NCBI RefSeq assembly: GCF_902497625.1 | Contig: NZ_CABVGX010000014.1 | Coordinates: forward strand, 1-64,000 | Direction: 5' to 3' | DNA from: Pseudomonas fluorescens | Lineage (GTDB): Bacteria > Pseudomonadota > Gammaproteobacteria > Pseudomonadales > Pseudomonadaceae | Length of the DNA stretch: 64,000 nt | Program-made: the position numbers and the translations under genes | Part shown: positions 8,309 through 15,839 of the stretch, piece by piece | Numbering within the stretch: position 1 is the stretch's first letter | Layout of the letters: the number at the start of each line of letters is the position of its first letter | The notes under the pieces: model-generated | Told to the model about the DNA's origin: nothing | Databases searched by the model: none | The model's input: only the letters and a program-made list of their open reading frames with translations

Positions 8309-9067
8309 TCAGGCCAGCCAATAACGAGTCAGGTTCCGCGCCGGATCGCTGTAACGACTGCGGGCGTGGACCATGCGCCAGTTGTCCCAGATCAGCAGGC
8401 AGCCGTGAGGAATCAGTACCGGCGTGTTGTGCTGCACGAAATAGGCTTCGCCCAGCTTCGCGAATCGAGCCAGCGGCGATGAGCTGCCAGCGACCTTCGA
8501 GCGCTGCAGATCAGCCTTGGACGGATTCACATCGCCGTAGTGAAACTGGTTGTAACTAAAGCGGAAAATGTCGCCATCCTCGGTCGGCGTGAGGATGTAC
8601 TCCTTGACCCGACGCTGCGCGGCCTCGCCAGGTTTGGCCGTGGCGACGAACTCCACGGGCGTGTCATCGAGCCACTCGCGCAACGCGGGCTCGGTGCGCT
8701 GCAGATATTGCAAAAACTCGTAGCCGTCGACCAGCCCTGTGTGCCCACCGCCGCAGGTTGCCTGTTGATGACAATGCAACGCCAGGTAGCGCGGCGGCGG
8801 CCCGTACACCGGCGCTTCGGTGTGCGGGCCGATGCCGTTCATGCTTTGCGAATACGGCAGTTCTTCGTAGCCCGGCTTGCGGGTAATGGCGAAGGCAATT
8901 TGCCCGTTGAATTGCGGAATGATCCGGCCAAACGCTTGTAGTGTGCCGACAACATCATCGGCAAACTCGTCCGGCGTCAGCACCGCCCAACCTTGTGCCG
9001 CCAGCTCTTCGTGGCGGTGGCCCAGTGCAACGTAAGGTTTGGATGCAACGATCCCTTGATCTGACAT
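8309..9067 (-). CDS. TauD/clavaminate synthase-like Fe(II)/2OG dioxygenase
   Basis: This is a 252-residue Fe(II)/2-oxoglutarate dioxygenase. The facial triad is visible as H82-x-E84 in GPHTEAPVYG and H234 in RMVHARSR. R248 in NLTRYW is the usual 2-oxoglutarate carboxylate ligand. The start at 9067 is chosen because the family alignment begins there; the open frame extends 173 codons upstream, but antisense to the aminotransferase frame. The Glu in the triad is more like the clavaminate synthase/VioC group, which hydroxylates or desaturates free or carrier-bound amino acids, than like TauD itself (Asp). In this operon it may hydroxylate the aminomutase product (inference). Confidence 0.87.
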   Translation of the reverse strand: MSDQGIVASKPYVALGHRHEELAAQGWAVLTPDEFADDVVGTLQAFGRIIPQFNGQIAFAITRKPGYEELPYSQSMNGIGPHTEAPVYGPPPRYLALHCHQQATCGGGHTGLVDGYEFLQYLQRTEPALREWLDDTPVEFVATAKPGEAAQRRVKEYILTPTEDGDIFRFSYNQFHYGDVNPSKADLQRSKVAGSSSPLARFAKLGEAYFVQHNTPVLIPHGCLLIWDNWRMVHARSRYSDPARNLTRYWLA

Positions 9068-9087
9068 GGTGAAATTCCTGGCGGTTA

Positions 9088-9960
9088 TCAGGCGTTGACG
9101 GTTGTGGTGTAAGCGGCAATGAAGTCGCGGCAGGCACTGCCCGGTCGATAGCGCTGCTGATCGATGCATTGCACGGGTGTGATTTCGGCCGCAGTGCCTG
9201 TGAGAAAACACTCGTCGAAGTCGCCCAGCTCGGCAGGAACAATCGTGCGTTCGACGACTTGATAATCCAGCGCCTCGGCCAGCTGGATCACGGTTTGCCG
9301 GGTAATGCCGTTGAGGAAGCAATCCGGCAGCGGCGTGTGCAACGTACGACCTTTGACGAAAAACACATTGGCGCTGGTGGCTTCGGCGACGTTGCCGCGC
9401 CAGTCGAGCATCAGCGCATCGTGAAAGCCGTTGTTCTCGGCATCGTGTTTGCTCAGTGTGGCGATCTGATAATGCCCGGACGCCTTGGCCTCGAACGGGC
9501 TGCTGCTCGGTGGCGGCCGGCGCCACTCGGCGGTTTTCAGGCGAATACCGGCCATGTGCCCGGCGGGGTCGAAATAGCTCGGCCACTGCCAGCAGGCGAT
9601 TGCCACATGCACCCGGTTAAACCGTGCCGAAGTCGAGATCATTTCACTGCCGCGCCAAGCCACAGGCCGCAGGTAGCCGTCGACAACCTGATTGCGCCGC
9701 AGCAGTTCATGGCTCGCCTTTTCCAGCTCGGCGAGCTCGAACGGAATGGCGAAATCCATCAATTGCGCCGAGCGGTACAGACGCTCGCTGTGTTCGCGCA
9801 ATTTGAAAATTTTGCCGTTATACACGCGCTCACCTTCATACACCGTGCTCGCGTAATGCAGGCCATGGCTCAGCACATGCAGGCGCGCCTGCGACCACTC
9901 AACGAACTCGCCATCAAGCCAGATAAAACCTTCTCGCTGATCAAACGGGATGCCATTCAT
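9088..9960 (-). CDS. Class IV (branched-chain-type) aminotransferase
   Basis: This 290-residue PLP-dependent fold-type IV aminotransferase resembles IlvE and D-amino acid or beta-amino acid transaminases. Visible blocks are FIWLDGEFVEW, VLSHGLHYASTVYEGERVY, the likely Schiff-base region FEAKASGHYQIATLSKHDAE, and the family block GNVAEATSANVFFVKGRTL with FLNGITRQTV. Housekeeping ilvE is normally elsewhere, and co-transcription with KamA, TauD-like and AurF-like genes indicates a pathway enzyme that adds or removes an amino group. It ends 20 bases upstream of the dioxygenase start. Stereo-preference cannot be read. Confidence 0.88.
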   Translation of the reverse strand: MNGIPFDQREGFIWLDGEFVEWSQARLHVLSHGLHYASTVYEGERVYNGKIFKLREHSERLYRSAQLMDFAIPFELAELEKASHELLRRNQVVDGYLRPVAWRGSEMISTSARFNRVHVAIACWQWPSYFDPAGHMAGIRLKTAEWRRPPPSSSPFEAKASGHYQIATLSKHDAENNGFHDALMLDWRGNVAEATSANVFFVKGRTLHTPLPDCFLNGITRQTVIQLAEALDYQVVERTIVPAELGDFDECFLTGTAAEITPVQCIDQQRYRPGSACRDFIAAYTTTVNA

Positions 9961-9984
9961 TTCCCTGTCTCCTGATGAATCGTC

Positions 9985-11325
9985 CTACGCCGTTTCGAGC
10001 AGCACCGGTATCAATTCCGGTGTCGCCAACGAATCGGTCTGAAAGAAAAAGCTGCGCTCGCCGAACGCCGGGCGCAGCTCGTCAAACCACGTCGCTTGAG
10101 GGTCGTAACACGCGTAAAACGTGCGCAAGACCCAGAGCGGATTTCGCGCCTGCAGGAACTGCAACACGAAGACTTTTTCCCCAGCGACGGTATCGATGCC
10201 ATTGATCAGAATCTTGCCGTAGAAGGTACTCATGGACGGCCCGCGCACCGTGCGTGCCAGCCCGGAGACGCTGCGGTAGGCCGACTGAAATATTTCAAAG
10301 GCACGGGCCAGCGGCAGCGCGAAGTAATGGCTGGGGCCGGTGTCGCGCTCCACGAACATGTAATAGGGCACGGCACCCAGGCGTACCCCTTCCGTCCACA
10401 AGGCCGCCCAATCGCCCGGGTTGTCGTTGATGTGACGAATCACCGGCGCCTGCATGCGCAGCGTGGCTCCCGTGGCTCGAATACGTTCGACGGCCTGGCG
10501 GGCGATGTCCTGGCGCAGCTCAACCGGGTGGTTGTAGTGGCCCATGATCGACAGGTGTTTGCCCGCCGCGACAATCCTTTCAAACAGCGCCAACAGCTCC
10601 GGCGCGTCCTTGTCGCTGACAAAGCGCTGCGGCCAGTACGCCACGGACTTGGTGCCGATGCGGATGCTGTTCAGATGCGGCAACAACAGCAGCGGCTCGA
10701 GGTAAGCGGCCAGCGAACGGGTATTCATGATCATCGGATCGCCACCGGTGATCAGCACGTCGGTGACTTCGGTGTGCACGCGCAAGTAGCTCACCAGCTC
10801 CTGGGATTCACGCGCATTGAACTTGAGTTCTTCCTCGCCGATGAACTGCGCCCAGCGAAAACAGAACGTGCAGTAGGCGTGACACGTCTGACCGGCACCC
10901 GGGAAAAACAGCACGGTCTCGCGGTACTTGTGCTGAATGCCCGACAGGAGTTTTCCTTCAAGCAGCGCGCCGTTGTGCGTCAGCTGCCCGGCCGGATGCG
11001 GGTTCATGCGCAGCCAGATGGCTTCAATTCGGCGCTTGATCGCCGCCGCATCGTCGGTCTCGATCAGTTGCTTGAGTGACGCATATTCGTCCGGCAGCAG
11101 CATGTCCTTGTGCGGAAAGGTCATGCGGAAAATCGGGTCGTCCGGGATATTGTTCCAGTCGATCAACGTGCTCAGGACATAGTCATTGGTGCGAAACGGC
11201 ATGACCCTGGCAACGACGTTCATGGCTTCCTGCAACGCCGGCGTCAGCTTGTTCCAGTAAGGCGTCTCGCGAATGGTGCGTGAGTTATAGGGCTTGTATC
11301 TCTCGTGCTCCGACAGTCCCTGCAT
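9985..11325 (-). CDS. KamA-family radical SAM aminomutase (lysine 2,3-aminomutase-like)
   Basis: This 446-residue radical SAM/PLP enzyme belongs to the KamA family, which moves an alpha-amino group to the beta carbon. The iron-sulfur cluster cysteines are C148-x3-C152-x2-C155 (CHAYCTFC). The SAM-binding GGDP lies at 194-197. K371 in the PSMSTFYGK region is the best candidate PLP lysine. By my reading, D301 (HIND) and D328 (VERD) line up with the two Asp residues of clostridial lysine 2,3-aminomutase that hold the substrate side-chain amine. This favours a dibasic substrate such as lysine, not glutamate (inference). An AGGAG precedes the ATG. A C-terminal section of about 60 residues follows the barrel. 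Confidence 0.9.
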   Translation of the reverse strand: MQGLSEHERYKPYNSRTIRETPYWNKLTPALQEAMNVVARVMPFRTNDYVLSTLIDWNNIPDDPIFRMTFPHKDMLLPDEYASLKQLIETDDAAAIKRRIEAIWLRMNPHPAGQLTHNGALLEGKLLSGIQHKYRETVLFFPGAGQTCHAYCTFCFRWAQFIGEEELKFNARESQELVSYLRVHTEVTDVLITGGDPMIMNTRSLAAYLEPLLLLPHLNSIRIGTKSVAYWPQRFVSDKDAPELLALFERIVAAGKHLSIMGHYNHPVELRQDIARQAVERIRATGATLRMQAPVIRHINDNPGDWAALWTEGVRLGAVPYYMFVERDTGPSHYFALPLARAFEIFQSAYRSVSGLARTVRGPSMSTFYGKILINGIDTVAGEKVFVLQFLQARNPLWVLRTFYACYDPQATWFDELRPAFGERSFFFQTDSLATPELIPVLLETA

Positions 11326-11355
11326 GGCGACGCTCCTGAATCTTTCTGACGGTGA

Positions 11356-12000
11356 TTACTGAATGGAGGGCGCTGCGCGCTCGATGTCCATCCATGACCG
11401 AACGCTGTCGCGGTCCCACTGGCGGCGGACATAATCGGTAAGTCGTGCAGGCATAGGGTCGCCATTGGCGAGCAGTCGGTTGAGCATGATTGCCAGGTCG
11501 GTGTCGGCAATGCTCCAGGCACCGAACAGATGCCCGGCGCCCTCTTCCAGCAGCCGATCGGCGACGAAGAACAGTCTGCTCACGGCCGCCAAGGCGTCGT
11601 CTGACAGCGGGGTGTCTTTCTTGCCGAAGTAGATGAGGTCTGCCGGGCGCTCCTTGCGAATCACCAGCAGATCGCTGCGCAGCCAGGCCTGGAGTTGCCG
11701 GGCACGGGCACGTTGCTGGATGTCGAGCGGATAAAGTTTGTTGTGCCCCGGCGCCAGTTCTTCCAGGTATTCAGCGATGGCCGAGGATTCCGACAAGGCA
11801 AAACCCTGATGTACCAGCGTGGGAATTTTGCACGTCAGGGAAATATCGCGATAACTGGCCTGATAATTTTCGCGCGCCTTTAAATCGAGCGTAACCAGTT
11901 CAAACGAAAGTTGTTTTTCCTTCAACGCTACAAATGCCGACATGGCAAATGCACTGACATAATCGGCGCCAACATACAGTTCAAGCTTGATACTTTCCAT
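11356..12000 (-). CDS. Glutathione S-transferase family protein
   Basis: This 214-residue GST has an N-terminal thioredoxin-like domain (LELYVGADYVSAFAMSAFVA, KIPTLVHQGFALSESSAIAEYLEE) and an all-helical C-terminal domain with the usual SIADTDLAIML segment. The ESSAI motif binds the gamma-glutamyl part of glutathione. It is the first gene of the GST-KamA-aminotransferase-dioxygenase-AurF-MBL operon. In biosynthetic clusters GSTs detoxify an electrophile or isomerise an intermediate; which applies here is unknown. A perfect inverted repeat sits just upstream of the ATG. Confidence 0.88.
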   Translation of the reverse strand: MESIKLELYVGADYVSAFAMSAFVALKEKQLSFELVTLDLKARENYQASYRDISLTCKIPTLVHQGFALSESSAIAEYLEELAPGHNKLYPLDIQQRARARQLQAWLRSDLLVIRKERPADLIYFGKKDTPLSDDALAAVSRLFFVADRLLEEGAGHLFGAWSIADTDLAIMLNRLLANGDPMPARLTDYVRRQWDRDSVRSWMDIERAAPSIQ

Positions 12001-12018
12001 AGAACGCTCCTTTGCTCT

Positions 12019-12034
12019 AACCTCTCAAGAGGTT
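12019..12034. promoter_or_regulatory. Perfect inverted repeat upstream of the GST-KamA operon
   Basis: AACCTCTCAAGAGGTT has 7-base arms around a 2-base centre and lies 18 bases upstream of the GST start. It could be an operator, or a small hairpin near the ribosome site. Confidence 0.5.
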
Positions 12035-12074
12035 GCTTGGGAACGATCGTATTGAGTTGGCTTTTCGCTGAATA

Positions 12075-12108
12075 GATACAGAAATTATTTGTTTCGACGG
12101 ATACAGAA
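12075..12108. promoter_or_regulatory. Direct repeat, candidate MocR operator
   Basis: GATACAGAA occurs at 12075-12083 and again at 12100-12108, 25 bases apart, in the promoter region of the GST-KamA operon. MocR regulators typically bind spaced direct repeats, and one is encoded at 15840. The assignment is inference. Confidence 0.4.
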
Positions 12109-12126
12109 CTTAAAATCAGCGAACAT

Positions 12127-12154
12127 AAAAAAGGGCATTTGCAAAGCAAACACC
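12127..12154 (-). terminator. Rho-independent terminator after the cupin gene
   Basis: Read on the minus strand, GGGTGTTTGC and GCAAATGCCC pair over ten positions (two G-U) around a TTT loop, then TTTTTT. It splits the left arm into two transcription units. Confidence 0.85.
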
Positions 12155-12190
12155 CATTTATTCACCGAAGCGAAACATATTCCAAAGTTA

Positions 12191-12655
12191 TCAAACCACC
12201 GCTTCGGCGGAGCCGCCGAGTTGCGCCATTTGCGGCATATTGCTCAGGTTCAGCATCGCCAGTGGCTGGCTGCTGCTGTTGATGAAACCGTGCCGTGTCC
12301 AGGCCGGCACCAGTAACACATCGCCAGTGCTGACGGTGACCGCTTGCGCATCGCCCAAGGTCAGCTCCCCGCTGCCAGACTGGATAATAAACAGATGCCA
12401 CCAGGCATGCGCATGGCCATTGAGCGTCCCGCCGGGTTTCAGCCATTGCATGGACACCGCCATCCCTGGCAGCAAGTTGCAGCCATCGGTGCTGTTGTGA
12501 TGAGCCAGCGCGACAATATCGACATTGCCGGCCTCGAGGCTTCGGCGCTGATCCGCAAGGTCGTCACACCGCCACACTCTTGCACTCAGTGGAGGCCGGT
12601 TCAAACTTTCGCGAAACGCCTGATACGGAAAATATCCACCTTTAATATCACTCAT
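12191..12655 (-). CDS. Cupin-domain protein
   Basis: This small single-domain cupin has about 154 residues from the ATG at 12655; an upstream start at 12703 is possible. Motif 1 is PGGTLNGHAHAWWHLFIIQSG and motif 2 is GDVLLVPAWTRHGFIN, giving a plausible His-based metal site, though the usual motif 1 Glu is not obvious. Small cupins act as isomerases, dioxygenases or sensors. It is the last gene of the MFS-ATP-grasp-RidA-cupin unit, with an 81-base gap to RidA. A specific reaction cannot be named. Confidence 0.8.
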   Translation of the reverse strand: MSDIKGGYFPYQAFRESLNRPPLSARVWRCDDLADQRRSLEAGNVDIVALAHHNSTDGCNLLPGMAVSMQWLKPGGTLNGHAHAWWHLFIIQSGSGELTLGDAQAVTVSTGDVLLVPAWTRHGFINSSSQPLAMLNLSNMPQMAQLGGSAEAVV

Positions 12656-12736
12656 GCGCACACACCGGCTTGTAATCGAGCTGAACATTCGACACTGGGC
12701 CAACAGCTGACGCCTCTAAAACCGCCCCACTTACCT

Positions 12737-13249
12737 TCATATTGCCGAAGGGCGAAGCGCCACAATCATATCCACTTCGACCGCGGCATTTTTCGGTAAC
12801 TGATAAACACCCACGGTGGTTCGGGTATGTTTGCCCACATCGCCAAGTACATGGCTGAACACATCCGAGGCGCCGTTGGCGACTTCGCTGAGGTCGACAA
12901 AATCTGCCGTGGATTTGACGTACACGGTGACGCGTAACAGCGACTTGATCTTGTCCAGCGAACCGATCGCATCGACGATCAATGCAAGCCCGCGCATGGC
13001 GCTGATACTGGCAGCCGTCTGCGCATCACTGAGGGTCAGTTCCATGCCCACTCGACCCGGGTACTGAATTTCCCCATTCATGCGCGGCACCATTCCGCTG
13101 ATGTACAGCTCATCGTGATGCCTCACCAGCGGCGCGTAATGGCCGCCGGCGGTGTTCTCTCCGTAGATGTCGTAACGCAACTCTTTCGCCAGGGCGATGA
13201 AGCGCTCATCACAGGACATTTTCTGCACAAACATTCTTTGTACTCTCAT
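12737..13249 (-). CDS. RidA/YjgF-family protein (likely enamine/imine deaminase)
   Basis: This 170-residue protein of the RidA/YER057c/UK114 superfamily is somewhat longer than the usual 125-130 residues because of an N-terminal extension of about 30. The family blocks are ELYISGMVPRMNGEI, LTLSDAQTAASISAMRGLAL, LLRVTVYVKSTADF and the C-terminal RTTVGVYQLPKNAAVEVDMI. The usual RVAVGV-type Arg site appears as RTTVGV with a shifted context, so deaminase activity is probable, not certain. Start 13249 follows GGAG. RidA proteins in clusters hydrolyse or condense reactive imines made by PLP enzymes, which fits the aminotransferase nearby. Confidence 0.85.
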   Translation of the reverse strand: MRVQRMFVQKMSCDERFIALAKELRYDIYGENTAGGHYAPLVRHHDELYISGMVPRMNGEIQYPGRVGMELTLSDAQTAASISAMRGLALIVDAIGSLDKIKSLLRVTVYVKSTADFVDLSEVANGASDVFSHVLGDVGKHTRTTVGVYQLPKNAAVEVDMIVALRPSAI

Positions 13250-13268
13250 GACGCATACTCCTGAAGAC

Positions 13269-14549
13269 TTAGCCCGCTGCCCGTGCCGGTACGGCAAGGC
13301 AGTTGATTTCAATGCGCGATTCAACGGCTTCGGCCAGACGCAGCAGGTCGTCGCTGAGTTGTGCGTAGTGCTCGTTGAACAGAACGATGTGACCGATGAA
13401 CGACATGTTGTCTTTCACCACAGCGCTGACCGAATCGCCGACGCGTCGGCTGTACACCGATTCCACCAGTTCGATACCCAGTTCCAGGGCGAGCAATTCG
13501 ATGTCCGGCGCGGCGCGCAACAGACCGCCAGCAGGGGCTCGCAGCAAGCGGATGCCGCAATAGCCGCGAGCCACCGGCTGATGTGCCGCTGACTGGCCTT
13601 CCACGGCCCAGCGGACCCAGTGCTCCCAAGGATCGAAATCCACGAACGCCAGACGCGCAAGGTCCCAGATGTGCATGCCGCCGGGGCGCATGTTGGTTTC
13701 GACGGCCGAGGTCAGGCCGTCGCGGCGCAGGAACACTTCGTTGTGATAAGCGCCGTTGTCCAGCGAAACCAACGCCGACATGTGCTGCCCGGCCGCCGCG
13801 AGCCGGTCCTGTACTTCAGCCGTCAACGGTGCCGGTACGATCTGCTGGATTTCCGCGCGATAAGCGCCATGGGTGGTGGTTTTCTCGGTCACCCAGGTGC
13901 TGCCCGCGACGAAATCCCAGCTGTATTCGCAGGCGTGCTGGATCAGTTCCTCGATGACGATACCGCCGTCGCGATACGGTTTGAGTGCCAGCCAGGCTTC
14001 ATCGCATTCGGACGGGTGATGGATGACGCGACAGCCTCTGCTCGCGCCTTCGCACGCCGGTTTGATGAAGGCTTTGCCGCCCAGCTCGACCACTCGCTGG
14101 CGCAGTTCGCCGAGGCTTTCGACGCGCGCGGAAAACACCGGGCGGTAATCTCGCGGTGCACTGGTGGAGCGGGCTTCGAGCTGGCGGAATATCTGTTTGT
14201 CCAGTCCCGCGCGGGCCTCGGCGGGCGTGATCCCCGGCAAGCCGAAATGAGTCGCCAGTGCCGCGCCGAGCAGCACGCCGCGGTCGGAAAACGGCAACAC
14301 ACCGATCAGCTTCCAGCGGTCGGCACTCAGGCAGCCCGCGACCCACTCAAGGGAGTCGACCACACTCTCGGGCGCCAGCGAGGCGCTGCAGACGTGGTCG
14401 GCGACTTGATCGTCGCCTTGCTGAATGCGATCGACCACCAGGATCAATCGAGCGTTGTACAGTGTCTTGCAGAGGTCGCGCAGCTTGCGGATATCGTCTA
14501 CCCGATTGCCGTTATAACCGACCACTACTACGCATGACGTGGTGTTCAT
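13269..14549 (-). CDS. ATP-grasp ligase
   Basis: This 426-residue ATP-grasp protein starts at 14549 behind a GGAGG. The N-terminal pre-ATP-grasp domain (VVVVGYNGNRVDDIRKLRDL) is followed by KAFIKPACEGASRG (phosphate-binding loop), IVIEELIQHACEYSWDF, and HNEVFLRRDGLTSAVETNMRPGG, which holds the Mg2+-binding Glu and Asn. A C-terminal domain of about 100 residues resembles those of amino acid and peptide ligases of the carnosine synthase type. The expected reaction is ATP-dependent amide bond formation between a carboxylate and an amine. It is a strong candidate for coupling the beta-amino acid to another building block. Confidence 0.87.
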   Translation of the reverse strand: MNTTSCVVVVGYNGNRVDDIRKLRDLCKTLYNARLILVVDRIQQGDDQVADHVCSASLAPESVVDSLEWVAGCLSADRWKLIGVLPFSDRGVLLGAALATHFGLPGITPAEARAGLDKQIFRQLEARSTSAPRDYRPVFSARVESLGELRQRVVELGGKAFIKPACEGASRGCRVIHHPSECDEAWLALKPYRDGGIVIEELIQHACEYSWDFVAGSTWVTEKTTTHGAYRAEIQQIVPAPLTAEVQDRLAAAGQHMSALVSLDNGAYHNEVFLRRDGLTSAVETNMRPGGMHIWDLARLAFVDFDPWEHWVRWAVEGQSAAHQPVARGYCGIRLLRAPAGGLLRAAPDIELLALELGIELVESVYSRRVGDSVSAVVKDNMSFIGHIVLFNEHYAQLSDDLLRLAEAVESRIEINCLAVPARAAG

Positions 14550-14591
14550 TGAAGCCTCCGGACTGTGGAGCAAAAACGCAAAGGCAATGAC

Positions 14592-15692
14592 TCAGTCGTG
14601 CAGTGACGCGTTGGATTTACGGTTGAGCCAATACCAGGCGAGGATGCCGCCCGCACCGATGGCGGCCAGGATCAACGCGTTGTAAGGCGGTGGAACGACG
14701 CGCATGACCAGCACCGTCAGCCCGGCACCAACGCCCAGCGAGACTTCCTTGACGAACATGTTGTTCTGCTTGACCGAGAAGTAGTCGAGGTAGCTGAATG
14801 CGCATTCGGCAAGGGACAGCAATGCCACCCAGATCAGCGCGCCGATCAGTGTGTCGACGTAAAAAGCGGCCGGTGATGAGAGGACGAGGAAGCCGCCGAT
14901 GATGATGCCGATCACCGCAACCACCTTGAAGCGACCGGTACGCTCGATCAGCTTCATGACCGGCATCTGCGCAAACACCACCACTGCACTGTTGAGGATC
15001 AGCATCAAACCGTACCAGGCGGGCAATTCGCCGGCTTTCAGCAGAATCGCCTGGGGCAGAATCGAGAACACGCCGAACAGCTTGATGCCCATGATCAGGC
15101 CAGCAATGACCCACGGCAGCTTGTTACGCCAGCCGCTGCCATCATGGCTCGAAGGACTGGCAACCAGGGGCTGCGTGGTGAACGTCGCGCCCATGGCGAT
15201 TGGCAGGCAGAGCAGGACGAAACCTGCGGCACCGAGGAAAAACAGGGTGGGCGTCAGCAGCGGCGACAGCAGAATCAACCCGGCCACCAGACTGCCCATG
15301 TTCATGGCTACGCGGTTGTAGGCGGCGCCCTCCTTGGTCTGCGCCGCTTCACTCTTGATCAGGTAACCGGCGATGGCGATACCATAGGCAAACAACGCTG
15401 CGGCGAACATGACGATGCCCTGGTTGCTGGTGACCGCCAACAACACCAGCCCGAGCGCGGCGCACATCAGCGTGACGCTCAGGGAGCGACGGCCCAGCAC
15501 CAGCAACGTCAGGGGCAGCAACAACAGCAAGGCGCGATAGCCGAGGGCGAGGATGCTGTTGGTGGCAGTGTCGAGCCAGACGTTAGCTTTGCCCAGCACT
15601 GCAAACAGCGACACAGCGGTAATCATCCGGATCGTGAACAAGCGAATGTTGATCACTGGTTTGGCAACCGCCAGTGTGGTTGGAGCGCTCAT
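14592..15692 (-). CDS. MFS-type transporter
   Basis: This hydrophobic 366-residue protein has about ten to twelve predicted membrane spans, a cytosolic loop near residue 185 (TTQPLVASPSSHDGSG) separating the two halves, and an MFS-like KLIERTGRFKVVAVIGI loop. It is shorter than a standard 400-residue MFS protein, mainly at the N-terminus. It heads the ATP-grasp/RidA/cupin unit and is divergent from a MocR regulator, the usual position for a product exporter or self-resistance pump. A second, unrelated-looking MFS gene lies in the right arm. Confidence 0.8.
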   Translation of the reverse strand: MSAPTTLAVAKPVINIRLFTIRMITAVSLFAVLGKANVWLDTATNSILALGYRALLLLLPLTLLVLGRRSLSVTLMCAALGLVLLAVTSNQGIVMFAAALFAYGIAIAGYLIKSEAAQTKEGAAYNRVAMNMGSLVAGLILLSPLLTPTLFFLGAAGFVLLCLPIAMGATFTTQPLVASPSSHDGSGWRNKLPWVIAGLIMGIKLFGVFSILPQAILLKAGELPAWYGLMLILNSAVVVFAQMPVMKLIERTGRFKVVAVIGIIIGGFLVLSSPAAFYVDTLIGALIWVALLSLAECAFSYLDYFSVKQNNMFVKEVSLGVGAGLTVLVMRVVPPPYNALILAAIGAGGILAWYWLNRKSNASLHD

Positions 15693-15710
15693 GCAATACC
15701 TCTGGAAAAT

Positions 15711-15741
15711 CGATTGTTCAGGCGTCCAGCGCGAACAATCG
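15711..15741. promoter_or_regulatory. Inverted repeat in the divergent MFS/MocR promoter
   Basis: CGATTGTTC (15711-15719) and GAACAATCG (15733-15741) are exact 9-base arms separated by 13 bases. The spacing places them on the same DNA face, as for a dimer operator. Confidence 0.6.
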
Positions 15742-15774
15742 GGAAAGTCTGTAAGGTGATGGTAGAGACGCAGG

Positions 15775-15794
15775 CTTGTTCTGATCAGAGCAAG
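15775..15794. promoter_or_regulatory. Near-perfect 20-base palindrome upstream of the MocR gene
   Basis: CTTGTTCTGATCAGAGCAAG is palindromic except for one base pair and shares TTGTTC with the arm at 15711. It lies 46 bases upstream of the MocR start, so autoregulation is plausible. Confidence 0.6.
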
Positions 15795-15839
15795 TTTGGT
15801 GAGAATCGAACGAAGTTTACTGCCGGAGAGACCAGTAAA

